Source: Arcticibacter svalbardensis MN12-7 | GTDB taxonomy: Bacteria; Bacteroidota; Bacteroidia; Sphingobacteriales; Sphingobacteriaceae | Reading direction: 5' to 3' | Assembly: GCF_000403135.1 (NCBI RefSeq) | Contig: NZ_AQPN01000069.1 | Span: 1-52,844, forward strand | DNA length: 52,844 nt | Shown here: positions 27,020-36,112 of the stretch, in pieces | Layout of the letters: each line of letters opens with the position of its first letter | Position numbering within the stretch: the stretch's first letter is position 1 | The notes under the pieces: generated by a model | What the model was told of the DNA's origin: nothing | What the model saw: the letters and a program-made list of their open reading frames with translations, nothing else | Databases searched by the model: none | Position numbers and translations under genes: made by a program

Positions 27020-28290
27020 TGAACAGAGACAACGTAGTTTTCAAACTCATTGATGAAGAGCAGGAACGACAGGAAAGCGGTATTGAACTTATTGCATCCG
27101 AAAATTTTGTAAGCAAGCAAGTGATGGAGGCAGCAGGTTCTGTTCTTACCAACAAATACGCCGAAGGTTTACCAGGGAAACGCTATTACGGCGGTTGCGA
27201 AGTTGTAGATGAGATTGAAACTATTGCTATTGAACGCGCAAAAAAACTATTTAATGCAGAATGGGCCAATGTTCAGCCACATTCAGGTGCTCAGGCTAAT
27301 GCAGCCGTATTACTTGCTGTTTTGCAACCAGGAGATAAGATCCTTGGATTTGACCTGTCGCACGGTGGACATCTTACACATGGTTCTCCAGTTAACTTTT
27401 CCGGTAAGATCTACACCCCTTTCTTTTATGGCGTAGAAAAAGAAACCGGAAGAATTGACTATAAAAAGCTGGAAGAAGTTGCCTTAGCAGAAAAGCCAAA
27501 ACTGATTATCTGCGGTGCTTCTGCTTATTCCAGGGAATGGGATTATAAATTTATCCGTTCCGTAGCAGATAAAATTGGTGCATTGGTTTTAGCTGATATC
27601 TCACATCCTGCCGGCTTTATTGCACGTGGTTTGCTTGACAACCCACTTCCTTATTGTCATATAGTTACCACTACGACTCATAAAACATTGAGAGGTCCCC
27701 GTGGAGGTCTGATATTATTGGGTAAAGATTTTGACAATCCTTGGGGAATTAAAACACCTAAAGGCGAGATCCGCAAAATGTCATCCTTACTGGATATGGC
27801 TGTATTCCCAGGCACACAGGGTGGACCATTGGAACACATTATAGCAGCAAAAGCAATTGCTTTTGGCGAAGCGTTGAGCGATGAATATTTGGAATATATC
27901 ACTCAGGTCAAGAAAAATGCAGCTGCAATGGCCAAAGCATTTGTTGCCCGTGATTACCAGATCATATCAGGTGGTACAGATAATCATATGATGCTGATTG
28001 ACCTGCGTAATAAGAATATCACCGGAAAACTTGCTGAAGCAGCACTTCAACAAGCCGATATCACCGTAAATAAAAATATGGTACCTTTCGATGATAAATC
28101 ACCATTTGTCACTTCAGGAATTCGTGTAGGTACAGCTGCAATTACAACACGTGGTTTTAAGGAAGAACAAATGGCAACTATTGTAGACTTTATTGATGCA
28201 GTGCTATCAGATCCTGAAAATCAGGAAAGTTTGAAGCAAATCAATGCCAAGGTTAAAAAAATGGTAGCTGATTATCCTTTATATAAATAA
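27019..28290 (+). CDS. glyA: Serine hydroxymethyltransferase
   Basis: GlyA interconverts serine and glycine with transfer of a one-carbon unit to THF, feeding the folate pool used by MetF/MetH and linked to GcvT/GcvH. The 423-residue PLP enzyme shows [10 protein letters not shown] near the N terminus, [16 protein letters not shown], and the Schiff-base lysine K222 in [14 protein letters not shown]. The length and motifs are standard. It overlaps the scpA stop by one base, an unexpected pairing of chromosome segregation with one-carbon metabolism. A response regulator follows 24 bp downstream. Confidence 0.98.
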   Translation: MNRDNVVFKLIDEEQERQESGIELIASENFVSKQVMEAAGSVLTNKYAEGLPGKRYYGGCEVVDEIETIAIERAKKLFNAEWANVQPHSGAQANAAVLLAVLQPGDKILGFDLSHGGHLTHGSPVNFSGKIYTPFFYGVEKETGRIDYKKLEEVALAEKPKLIICGASAYSREWDYKFIRSVADKIGALVLADISHPAGFIARGLLDNPLPYCHIVTTTTHKTLRGPRGGLILLGKDFDNPWGIKTPKGEIRKMSSLLDMAVFPGTQGGPLEHIIAAKAIAFGEALSDEYLEYITQVKKNAAAMAKAFVARDYQIISGGTDNHMMLIDLRNKNITGKLAEAALQQADITVNKNMVPFDDKSPFVTSGIRVGTAAITTRGFKEEQMATIVDFIDAVLSDPENQESLKQINAKVKKMVADYPLYK

Positions 28291-28314
28291 TAAAGATTAA
28301 GCAACTCGCTCATA

Positions 28315-28725
28315 ATGAATTTAGAACCTCCATTAACAGGTAACATCCTCCTTGTCGAAGACAATGAAATTAACAGATTTGTGGTTAATAAACTACTTAG
28401 CACATGGGGTATTCATGTAGAATTTGCTGAGAATGGTCAGGTTGCTGTTGAAAAGGTGACAAGCAGGCCATATGATGTAATTTTGATGGATGTACACATG
28501 CCTGTTATGGATGGATTTGATGCTGCACGATCAATCAGAAGTTACAACCAGGGTCAGTTTAAAAGCCTTCCTATAATCGCTTTAACAGCTTCTGTGATGC
28601 AGAATGATCTGGATGAAATTATGTTGTCGGGAATGGATGGGTACATCATTAAGCCTTTTGTACAAGCTGAATTAAGGCTTAAGATCTCAAACCTCCTGAA
28701 GGAAGCTGCTTTAAATAAGAACTAA
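28315..28725 (+). CDS. Single-domain response regulator (CheY-like)
   Basis: The 136-residue product is a lone receiver domain: acidic pocket LLVEDNEIN, phosphoacceptor D59 in VILMDVHMPVMDGF, the switch Thr in IALTAS and the conserved lysine in YIIKPF. There is no output domain. In Bacteroidota such proteins often resemble the receiver modules of hybrid kinases, so it probably serves in a phosphorelay with a distant kinase (inference). No histidine kinase is nearby. It is the last gene of the scpA-glyA unit and is followed by a terminator. Confidence 0.93.
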   Translation: MNLEPPLTGNILLVEDNEINRFVVNKLLSTWGIHVEFAENGQVAVEKVTSRPYDVILMDVHMPVMDGFDAARSIRSYNQGQFKSLPIIALTASVMQNDLDEIMLSGMDGYIIKPFVQAELRLKISNLLKEAALNKN

Positions 28726-28730
28726 AAAAG

Positions 28731-28765
28731 AAAAAGCCGGGAACCAATATGGTTTCCGACTTCTT
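28731..28765 (+). terminator. Terminator after the response regulator
   Basis: Arms AAGCCGGGAACC and GGTTTCCGACTT pair with two wobbles around ATAT, preceded by A-rich and followed by T-rich sequence. Confidence 0.8.
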
Positions 28766-28991
28766 CTATCTAAATTAACGCTCTCGTATACTTATACGAC
28801 AAAAGAGTGTTTATGTTACATGAAAATTGTTTTATTTATTTAAAAATAAATAAAATCTAATTTTAATACAATCTACATCTTAATTATCACGCAGAACATA
28901 CGAACCTAAGTCGCACATCCTCCGCACCTTGTCCGCTCGCAAAGCGGTTCAGTTGGATTTCTTCTCCTAATTAAAGCAAATTCAATTAACA
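28766..28991. other. Convergent spacer with a GC-rich island
   Basis: The spacer between two convergent genes holds a perfect palindrome TCGTATA-CT-TATACGA (28784-28799), an AT-only hairpin (28830-28855) and, at about 28888-28965, an island much richer in GC than its flanks. On the minus strand the island contains a small hairpin (CCGCT/AGCGG) and a 12-codon frame beginning MCDLGS right after GGAGG. It matches no tRNA, SRP RNA or tmRNA I can recognise. Confidence 0.4.
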
Positions 28992-29693
28992 CTAATGAGC
29001 AAAGGCGATACTGACAATACTAACACGTACACCAGAAATAGTCAACAACATTGAAGCACACGACTCCAGCGTTGCCCCGGTAGTAACCACATCGTCAACC
29101 AGCAAAATATGTTTTCCTTCCAGTTCATGAGCGTGCTCCAGGGTAAAGACCTCTGTCATGTTTTCAAAACGAGAAAACCTGTTTTTATGCGTTTGCGTAT
29201 CTGTTGCCTTATGTCGAATTAAATACTGCTCCGATACCGGGATCTCTAATACAGTAGAAAGGCCTGCCGCAATACAATAGCTTTGGTTATAGCCCCGCTC
29301 CTTAAGTCTGGAATGATGCAGCGGCACAGGAATCAGGAGATCTGTACCCGAGGAATGAACGAGTTCATAGAGTACTTTTCCATACATCCTGCCGATCAGG
29401 TGACCAAGCTCCGGCTTATTTTTATATTTCAGCTGATGGATTAAATCCTGAACATTAGTGTGTTTATGAAAATAGAAAAAGGCCCCTGCATACACCAGAG
29501 GAACTCGGCCCCAAAACTGGCGGGCTACCGGGTTATCGGGTTGCAGGTGAAAATTGGTATAAGGTAAATTGTAGATACATGCCGTACAAAGCAGATTTTC
29601 ATCCGCAACCAAGTGTTTTCCACAGGCACAACATACTTGAGGGAAAAACAGGGAAAGAAAATCATCCGCATATTGTTTAACCACATGAAGCAT
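28992..29693 (-). CDS. comF: ComF-family phosphoribosyltransferase-like protein
   Basis: ComF proteins support uptake of single-stranded DNA in naturally transformable bacteria; in others the role is unclear. The 233-residue product has an N-terminal zinc-finger-like cysteine set (CCACGKHLVADENLLCTAC) and a type I phosphoribosyltransferase fold with the PRPP loop ILLVDDVVTTGATLESC and upstream IPVPLHHSRLKERGYNQS, all diagnostic. It starts 7 bp after the rlmN stop, so the two are cotranscribed. Confidence 0.93.
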   Translation of the reverse strand: MLHVVKQYADDFLSLFFPQVCCACGKHLVADENLLCTACIYNLPYTNFHLQPDNPVARQFWGRVPLVYAGAFFYFHKHTNVQDLIHQLKYKNKPELGHLIGRMYGKVLYELVHSSGTDLLIPVPLHHSRLKERGYNQSYCIAAGLSTVLEIPVSEQYLIRHKATDTQTHKNRFSRFENMTEVFTLEHAHELEGKHILLVDDVVTTGATLESCASMLLTISGVRVSIVSIAFAH

Positions 29694-29700
29694 ATGCAGG

Positions 29701-30750
29701 TTAGCTTTCTTTTATGGCAAGCTGTCCGCAAGCCGCGTCAATATCTTTCCCTCTACTTCTCCTTATATTCGTAATCACCCCTTGTTTCTTTAAAAAAGCA
29801 GCAAAAGCTTCTGTTTTATCTTCTTCGGAATTTGTGTAAGAGGCAAATGATATAGGATTATATTCAATGATATTCACCTTGCAGGGAATATGTCTGCAGA
29901 ACTTAGCCAGTTCAGCCGCATCTTCTAAGCTATCGTTAAAGTTATCAAACAGGATATATTCGTAGGTAACGGGATTCTTGGTTTTTAAGAAATAGTATTT
30001 TAACGCTTCGGCAAGTGCCTTCAAGGTATTCTGCTCATTAATGGGCATAATCTCATTTCGCTTGGTATCATTTGCGGCATGAAGAGAAAGAGCCAGATTA
30101 AACTTAACCTGGTCGTCGCCAAGCTTTTTAATCATCTTCGCGATTCCTGCAGTAGAAACGGTAATTCGCTTTGGCGACATATTTAAGCCATCTTCAGCAG
30201 TCAGCCTATCAATCGATCGCATTACATTTGCATAGTTTAACAGCGGCTCACCCATTCCCATATACACAATATTAGAAAGAGGGATGTCGTAATTGGCCTT
30301 TGCCTGCTGATCGATGAGTACAACCTGATCGTAGATTTCACCTGCATCGAGATTTCGCTTCCGGTCCATATAACCCGTGGCACAAAACTTACAGGATAAA
30401 CTACAACCCACCTGAGAGCTCACACATGCAGTCATGCGTTCCGAAGTAGGAATCAATACCCCTTCTATGATGTTATTATCAAATAACCGGAAGGTGTTTT
30501 TAATCGTCTTGTCTGAACTATGTTGAGACTGATGAATATTTATAGCATTAATAGTGAATCTGTTATTGAGTTTTTCACGCAACGCCTTCGGCAGGTTACT
30601 CATCTCGTCGAAAGTTCTGGCAGATTTCATCCACAACCACTCCAAAATTTGTTTAGCTCTAAAAGCCGGCTCACCTTCAACAGCAAGAAGCCCTTTTAAA
30701 TCCTCAATAGAAAGATTTCTAATCTCTTTTTTTTCAACAATCTCATTCAC
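29701..30750 (-). CDS. rlmN: 23S rRNA (adenine-2503-C2)-methyltransferase
   Basis: RlmN is a radical-SAM enzyme that methylates A2503 of 23S rRNA (and A37 of some tRNAs). The product has the radical-SAM cysteines in CSLSCKFCATG, a further conserved Cys near the C terminus (DIDAACGQLA), and MGMGEPLLNY. I chose GTG 30750 (MNEIVEKKEIRNLSIEDLK), giving 349 residues, the usual size; the frame is open to ATG 30843 but those 31 residues are unconserved. A TACATTTG box lies 4 nt before this GTG, supporting the choice. comF follows. Confidence 0.95.
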   Translation of the reverse strand: MNEIVEKKEIRNLSIEDLKGLLAVEGEPAFRAKQILEWLWMKSARTFDEMSNLPKALREKLNNRFTINAINIHQSQHSSDKTIKNTFRLFDNNIIEGVLIPTSERMTACVSSQVGCSLSCKFCATGYMDRKRNLDAGEIYDQVVLIDQQAKANYDIPLSNIVYMGMGEPLLNYANVMRSIDRLTAEDGLNMSPKRITVSTAGIAKMIKKLGDDQVKFNLALSLHAANDTKRNEIMPINEQNTLKALAEALKYYFLKTKNPVTYEYILFDNFNDSLEDAAELAKFCRHIPCKVNIIEYNPISFASYTNSEEDKTEAFAAFLKKQGVITNIRRSRGKDIDAACGQLAIKES

Positions 30751-30754
30751 AGTG

Positions 30755-30762
30755 CAAATGTA
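30755..30762 (-). promoter_or_regulatory. Candidate -7 box for rlmN-comF
   Basis: TACATTTG on the minus strand fully matches TAnnTTTG and ends 4 nt before the GTG at 30750. No convincing -33 box is seen. Confidence 0.5.
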
Positions 30763-30926
30763 CTTAATAATCTGAGCATCATTATAATCATACTGCAAGG
30801 ATCCTGCAATTGAAATGAATTTCATATAAATTAAAAACTCCATTTAATAAATTCGTATTATTGTTTTAAGAAATTAATAACAACAAACATTCATCCCATG
30901 CAGAATAATTCGTTTATCCCTTATAT

Positions 30927-32105
30927 ATGAATACTTATTATTCGGCAGACTATATTCTTACCGCATCCGGGCCGTCTATCCAAAATGGATATCTCGAGTT
31001 GGATGACAATAATGTCATTCAGGGCATCTATGAAGAAGACGAGTTAAAGCTATCCGACACCTCAATCGTAAAACGTTTCAAGGGCATCCTGGTTCCGGGA
31101 TTTATTAATACCCATTGCCATCTGGAACTTTCCTGGTTAAAGGGAAAGATGGATAAGCAAAAGGGACTTATTCCTTTTATACAAGAGGTAATGAGCAAGA
31201 GCAGATCGCGTACCGATGACTATATGGAAGCCATGCAAATTGCTGATCAGCGCATGGTGGATAATGGTATTGTTGCCGTTGGAGATGTATCTAACACGAT
31301 TGATTCGCGCGATGTGAAGCTAAAAAGCACTATTCTATATCATACCTTTGTAGAAGCAATGGGCTTTAATCCGGAAAAAGCAAAAAATATCTTCCGTTCG
31401 GCTGTTGAACTTAATGAATCCTTTACGCCTTTAAAATCTTCGATTGTTCCCCATGCTCCCTACTCGATATCGAAAGAACTATTACGTTTTATCGGTCACT
31501 TTTGCGGACAATCCGAAAGTCTGATGTCTATTCACAATCAGGAAAGTGAAGAAGAGAACTCACTTTTCCGCTATAAGAAAGGACTCTTTCTTGATTTCTA
31601 CAAGGGCATGGATCTGAATATAGATTTCTTTAAAGCACAGGCAAGAAGTTCGATACAATCTATTTTACCTCATCTTTCAAAAAAGCAGAAAATTCTGCTG
31701 GTACATAATACATATACCACTTTGAAAGATATTTATTCTACCAAACGCACTGACAGGGATGTCTTCTGGTGTTTTTGTCCCAACGCAAACTTATATATTG
31801 AAAATACACTTCCTAAGGTTGATCTTTTTATTAAGAATGATCTGGTAATAACCCTGGGAACGGATAGCCTGGCTTCCAATGATGATTTGTGCATTCTTTC
31901 TGAGTTAAAGACCCTGCATCATTACTTCCCCTCCCTGAACCTGGAGCAAACTATTAAATGGGCAACTATTAATGGAGCAAGGTTTTTAAATATCGATGCT
32001 AATTTCGGAAGTTTCACGGTAGGTAAGAGTCCGGGTATTAATTTAATTACTCAGGCAGAAGGACTACAGCTCAGTGACGCTTCTAGCGTGCAGAAAATTG
32101 TTTAA
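30927..32105 (+). CDS. Amidohydrolase-family deaminase
   Basis: The 392-residue product belongs to the metal-dependent amidohydrolase superfamily, nearest to the chlorohydrolase / S-adenosylhomocysteine or aminofutalosine deaminase branch. Metal ligands are evident: H63 and H65 in INTHCHLELSW, the HNQESEEE motif (His with following Glu), and the final Asp in LGTDSLASND. Substrate prediction is not safe; an aminofutalosine deaminase role in menaquinone synthesis is one possibility. It diverges from rlmN and starts a long plus-strand run with acylphosphatase 24 bp downstream. Confidence 0.88.
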   Translation: MNTYYSADYILTASGPSIQNGYLELDDNNVIQGIYEEDELKLSDTSIVKRFKGILVPGFINTHCHLELSWLKGKMDKQKGLIPFIQEVMSKSRSRTDDYMEAMQIADQRMVDNGIVAVGDVSNTIDSRDVKLKSTILYHTFVEAMGFNPEKAKNIFRSAVELNESFTPLKSSIVPHAPYSISKELLRFIGHFCGQSESLMSIHNQESEEENSLFRYKKGLFLDFYKGMDLNIDFFKAQARSSIQSILPHLSKKQKILLVHNTYTTLKDIYSTKRTDRDVFWCFCPNANLYIENTLPKVDLFIKNDLVITLGTDSLASNDDLCILSELKTLHHYFPSLNLEQTIKWATINGARFLNIDANFGSFTVGKSPGINLITQAEGLQLSDASSVQKIV

Positions 32106-32129
32106 CAGGTTAACAGCGCTAATTTACAG

Positions 32130-32411
32130 ATGAAACATATAACAATCATCCTCTATGGAAAGGTTCAGAGTGTATCTTTCAGGGCGGCAACAAAGGCAAT
32201 TGCAAATCAATTGTCGATTACAGGACTGATTAAAAACGAAAAAGATGGTACTGTTTATATCGAAGCCGAGGGTGACAAGTTTTCACTCGATTTCCTGGTA
32301 GACTGGTGCAAAACAGGTCCCGATAGGGCCATTGTAGAAAAAGTAGAAGTTACAGAAGGTGAATTAAAAAACTACCTTAACTTTGAGGTCGTAAAAAAAC
32401 ATAGTATATAA
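32130..32411 (+). CDS. Acylphosphatase
   Basis: The 93-residue product fits the small alpha/beta sandwich family that hydrolyses acyl phosphates. The catalytic Arg (R18) and Asn (N36) are in place: VQSVSFRAATKAIA and GLIKNEKDGTVYIEAEG. The phosphate loop, usually VQGVGFR or VQGVFFR, reads VQSVSFR here, with both glycines replaced by serine, which could change loop geometry and rate. It lies between an amidohydrolase and a flippase gene with short spacers. Confidence 0.92.
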   Translation: MKHITIILYGKVQSVSFRAATKAIANQLSITGLIKNEKDGTVYIEAEGDKFSLDFLVDWCKTGPDRAIVEKVEVTEGELKNYLNFEVVKKHSI

Positions 32412-32422
32412 ACGATCTGTAA

Positions 32423-33934
32423 TTGTCAACCTTAAAAAAATTTGCCGGACAAACTGTTATTTATGGACTAAGCACAGTACTATCCCGTGTCCTTAGTTTC
32501 CTGCTCACCAAACTATATGTAAAACTTTATCCAACAAAAGTTTATGGTGTATTTATTAATATGTATGCCTGGGCATCCATATTAAATGCAGTTTTAGCAT
32601 TTGGCATGGAAACTACCTTTTTCAGGTACCTGAACAAACCAGGGCAGGACAAAGAAAAAGTATACAGCAATACGTTTATTATTATTTTGTTTCTATGCTC
32701 CATTTTTCTGGTTATTGCGTTTGTATTTTCAGGAAACATTGCCTTATGGATGTTGAGCGACGATACCACCAGTCTTTCTGATTACGAACAGTATATCCGG
32801 TTTTTCATCCTGATTCTGGTGGTTGATTCCCTGAGTGTGATTCCGTTTGCACGACTCAGAGCAGATGGACGTCCCTTGCGCTTTGGCATGATCCGGGTGC
32901 TTAACATCTTATCTTTTATCGGATTCAACCTTTTTCTACTCGTTACCATTCCTGATATTATTGCCAGTAAGGGATTTCTGGCAGACTACTTTACCCCTTG
33001 GTATCGTGAAGGCTGGTTAGGGTATGTTTTCATCTCCAATCTGATAGCCAGCTGTTTGACCTTATTATTTTTATTGCCTGAATTCAGAAAATTAAAGTTC
33101 AGTTTTGATAAACCACTGATCCTGGATATGCTGAGCTACAGTTTTCCGGTACTGATCGCTAACCTGTCCTTTATCATCAATGAAAATTCGGATAAAATCT
33201 TTTTAAAAGAACTTCTGCCTCCTAACATTGGAGCTCAGGAAGCCGGCATCTATGGGGCATGTGGGAAGATCGCTATTTTCCTAAGTATCTTCATTCAGGC
33301 TTTCCGGCTAGGAGCAGAACCTTTCTTTTTCAGCCATGCTAAAAATAAAAACTCAGGAGAGACCTACAGCAAAATTATGAATTATTTCATCATGGCCATT
33401 TCCCTGATTTTTGTAGGAATAGCAGCAAATATTGAAATACTGAAGCATTTTATCGGATCAGACAATCCGGTTCAGCGCGAATTATACTGGTCAGGATTAA
33501 AAATCATCCCCATTCTACTTTTAGGATATGTCAGCCTGGGAATCTATATGAATTTATCCATCTGGTATAAGCTATCCGATCAAACCCGGTTTGGGTTATA
33601 TATATCAGGAATAGGAGCCATTCTAACCATCGTATTAAACGTGCTCTTTATTCCAAAATATGGCTATATCGCTTCCGCCTGGATTTCCTTTACTGCCTAT
33701 ACGACTATGATGGTGATGTCCTATTTAATGGGACAAAAACATTACCCAATACCCTACGACGTGAAGAAGGCACTCGTCTACTTAAGTACAGCGGTAATAA
33801 TTGTCATCATATCCTATCATTTTTTAAACAGGAATTTAATTGCCGGCAACATCTTATTCATCGCATTTGCAGCAGGCCTCGCTTATGTAGAAAGAACAGA
33901 TTTGCGCAAAATAATCACAGGTAACATACATTAA
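32423..33934 (+). CDS. Wzx-like polysaccharide flippase
   Basis: The 503-residue protein has about 12-14 transmembrane helices and the N-terminal pattern of the polysaccharide-export (MOP/Wzx) family: KKFAGQTVIYGLSTVLSRVLSFLLTKLY is split over the first helix, followed by YGVFINMYAW. Such proteins flip lipid-linked oligosaccharides across the inner membrane. The start is TTG 32423; no better start lies near. It is 11 bp after the acylphosphatase and 15 bp before dut. No sugar-synthesis cluster is adjacent, so the glycan is unknown. Confidence 0.9.
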   Translation: MSTLKKFAGQTVIYGLSTVLSRVLSFLLTKLYVKLYPTKVYGVFINMYAWASILNAVLAFGMETTFFRYLNKPGQDKEKVYSNTFIIILFLCSIFLVIAFVFSGNIALWMLSDDTTSLSDYEQYIRFFILILVVDSLSVIPFARLRADGRPLRFGMIRVLNILSFIGFNLFLLVTIPDIIASKGFLADYFTPWYREGWLGYVFISNLIASCLTLLFLLPEFRKLKFSFDKPLILDMLSYSFPVLIANLSFIINENSDKIFLKELLPPNIGAQEAGIYGACGKIAIFLSIFIQAFRLGAEPFFFSHAKNKNSGETYSKIMNYFIMAISLIFVGIAANIEILKHFIGSDNPVQRELYWSGLKIIPILLLGYVSLGIYMNLSIWYKLSDQTRFGLYISGIGAILTIVLNVLFIPKYGYIASAWISFTAYTTMMVMSYLMGQKHYPIPYDVKKALVYLSTAVIIVIISYHFLNRNLIAGNILFIAFAAGLAYVERTDLRKIITGNIH

Positions 33935-33949
33935 TACTATACCATACAC

Positions 33950-34381
33950 ATGAACGTTAAAGTAATCAATAAATCAAATAATCAATTACCAGCATATGAA
34001 ACGGCTTTTTCGGCCGGAATGGATCTAAGGGCTTTTATTACTGAAGAACTTACTTTAAAGCCTTTTCAACGTATGCTGATCCCAACTGGTTTATTCATTG
34101 AATTACCACAGGGCTTTGAGGCTCAGATTCGCCCAAGAAGCGGTTTGGCACTTAAATATGGCATCACGGTATTAAATTCACCGGGAACTATTGATGCTGA
34201 TTACAGGGGGGAACTTAAGATCTTGCTGATCAATTTATCAGATACAGACTTCCAGATTAAGAGTGGAGACCGTATTGCTCAGATGATTATTGCCAGACAT
34301 GAACAGGTTCTTTGGAAAAATGCAACTATTTTAAATGAAACAAACCGTGGCGCTGGAGGTTACGGACATACAGGGGTATAA
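33950..34381 (+). CDS. dut: dUTP diphosphatase
   Basis: The trimeric dUTPase hydrolyses dUTP to dUMP, preventing uracil incorporation and feeding dTMP synthesis. The 143-residue product has all five family motifs, for example [43 protein letters not shown] and the C-terminal lid [10 protein letters not shown]. It is full length. It lies between the flippase and a TPR gene, an arrangement I associate with Bacteroidota genomes in general (from memory, not tested). Confidence 0.98.
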   Translation: MNVKVINKSNNQLPAYETAFSAGMDLRAFITEELTLKPFQRMLIPTGLFIELPQGFEAQIRPRSGLALKYGITVLNSPGTIDADYRGELKILLINLSDTDFQIKSGDRIAQMIIARHEQVLWKNATILNETNRGAGGYGHTGV

Positions 34382-34384
34382 TAC

Positions 34385-36112
34385 ATGTTAAAGAAAACGT
34401 TTCTTATTGCCTTTGCCCTTTGCTCAGCAGGGTTCAGCTATTCGCAGGTTAAAAACAAAAAAGGCAGTCCATCACCTGCAAAGGTGTTAAGCGGCATTGA
34501 CAGCATTGAAGTAAGAAACGATTTTTTTGCCGGGCTTAAAGAAAAAACATCGGGCAGATCAGATCAGGCAGAAGTGTATTTCAAAGAGGTGATTAAAAAA
34601 GACCCTTTGAATGATGCCGCTTTGTACGAACTCAGTAATCTATACCGCGCCCAGCAGAAAGATGACCTGGCAGAAGAATATGCAAAAAAAGCTACGGATG
34701 CCAATCCTGATAATAAATGGTATTTCCTGCTCTTATCAGATATTTATAAACAGAAACAAAAAATTGATAAACTGCCCGCTGTACTGGATAACCTGATCCG
34801 GATAGATCCTGATTCGCAAATCTATTACCTGGACAAGGCAAACGCCTATGTGCTGTTAAAAAAGACGAAAGAAGCGCAACTTACCTATCAGGCCATAGAA
34901 ACCCGTTTTGGTCCTTCGGCTGATTTAGAAACACTAAAACAACGTCTGGTTATTAATCAGGATGACCCGTTGAAAGCAATAGCTTCCTTAAAGGAATCAA
35001 TTAAGAAAGATCCATCTAATGTGAGTAATTATTTAGCAATAAGTGAATTATACATCAAAACAAACGCAAAATACAAAGCATTAACGGTATTAAAACAAGC
35101 ACATGAGGTAGATGCACAAAACCCTTATGTGATTCTGCTTATGGCAGATATCTACCGATCTGACGGAAAAGACAGCGAAGCTTTCACTGAATTAAAAAAG
35201 GTGATATCCGACCCTGAAGTGGATATTGATATTAAAATGCAAATTATACTGTCGTACTTTCCAAAGTTAAAAAATCCAACTTCCTTAACCGAAGCAACCA
35301 CTTTGGCATTGTTAACGACCCAAATGCATCCTGCCGACCCAAAAGGCTTTGCAATTTTTGGCGATTTACAAGCACAATCAGATAACTTTACCGGAGCAAA
35401 AACAGCCTATAAAGAAGCTTTAAAATTAAACAAAAATGTATTCCAGGTTTGGGAGCAATTATTACAGATTGAAACTGCTGAAGGCAATTATAACGCTGTG
35501 ATTAAAGATGGGGAAGAGGCATTGGTGTTATTCCCTGAGCGATCGCCCTTGTACTTGTTTACCGCCATAGCCTATGCGGGTCAAAATAATCATGAAAAAG
35601 CAATTGTCAACTTCCTAAAAGCCGCAAGCATTGATCCCGAAAATGCTGTGTATCAGTCGCAGGTCTATGCCAGTATGGCGAATTCCTTAAACAGCTTAAA
35701 AAAATACAAAGAATCTGATGCTGCCTTTGATAAAGCGCTTCAACTGGATCCTATAAATGCATTTGCATTAAACAATTATGCTTACTTTTTATCGTTAAGG
35801 GACGAGCGTTTGGAAAGAGCTGCCGAAATGTCTAAACAAACCAATGAACTTCAGCCTGAAAATGCCTCCTTCCAGGATACTTATGCCTGGGTGCTTTTTA
35901 AACAGAAAAAGTATGACGATGCACGGATATGGATGGAAAAAGCAATAAAAAACAACAAAGATAACGGTGTGCAGTTAGAACATTACGGCGATATTTTGTT
36001 TCATCTGAAACAGGAAGAACAAGCTTTAGAAAATTGGATTAAAGCAAAAGAATTAGGTGTCAAATCAGCAATTTTGGATAAGAAAATAAATGAAAAGAAA
36101 TACACAGATTAA
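34385..36112 (+). CDS. Exported TPR-repeat protein
   Basis: The 575-residue product starts with a Sec signal peptide (MLKKTFLIAFALCSAGFSYS, cut near SQ) and then consists almost wholly of tetratricopeptide repeats from about residue 45 to the end, e.g. AALYELSNLYRAQQKDDLAE and ESDAAFDKALQLDPINAFAL. TPRs mediate protein contacts; no catalytic site is visible. It begins 3 bp after dut and its end overlaps the next lipoprotein gene by 23 bp, suggesting that the two act together in the periplasm or outer membrane (inference). Confidence 0.93.
   Translation: MLKKTFLIAFALCSAGFSYSQVKNKKGSPSPAKVLSGIDSIEVRNDFFAGLKEKTSGRSDQAEVYFKEVIKKDPLNDAALYELSNLYRAQQKDDLAEEYAKKATDANPDNKWYFLLLSDIYKQKQKIDKLPAVLDNLIRIDPDSQIYYLDKANAYVLLKKTKEAQLTYQAIETRFGPSADLETLKQRLVINQDDPLKAIASLKESIKKDPSNVSNYLAISELYIKTNAKYKALTVLKQAHEVDAQNPYVILLMADIYRSDGKDSEAFTELKKVISDPEVDIDIKMQIILSYFPKLKNPTSLTEATTLALLTTQMHPADPKGFAIFGDLQAQSDNFTGAKTAYKEALKLNKNVFQVWEQLLQIETAEGNYNAVIKDGEEALVLFPERSPLYLFTAIAYAGQNNHEKAIVNFLKAASIDPENAVYQSQVYASMANSLNSLKKYKESDAAFDKALQLDPINAFALNNYAYFLSLRDERLERAAEMSKQTNELQPENASFQDTYAWVLFKQKKYDDARIWMEKAIKNNKDNGVQLEHYGDILFHLKQEEQALENWIKAKELGVKSAILDKKINEKKYTD

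Noticed and set aside
28830-28855. AT-only hairpin TTTTATTTATT/AATAAATAAAA as a terminator
   Set aside because: The stem has no GC pairs and lies away from both gene ends; it is more likely composition than function.
28900-28960. Possible tRNA or SRP RNA in the GC-rich island
   Set aside because: No cloverleaf with proper acceptor and T arms can be drawn, and the SRP GGAAG/GCAGC core is missing.
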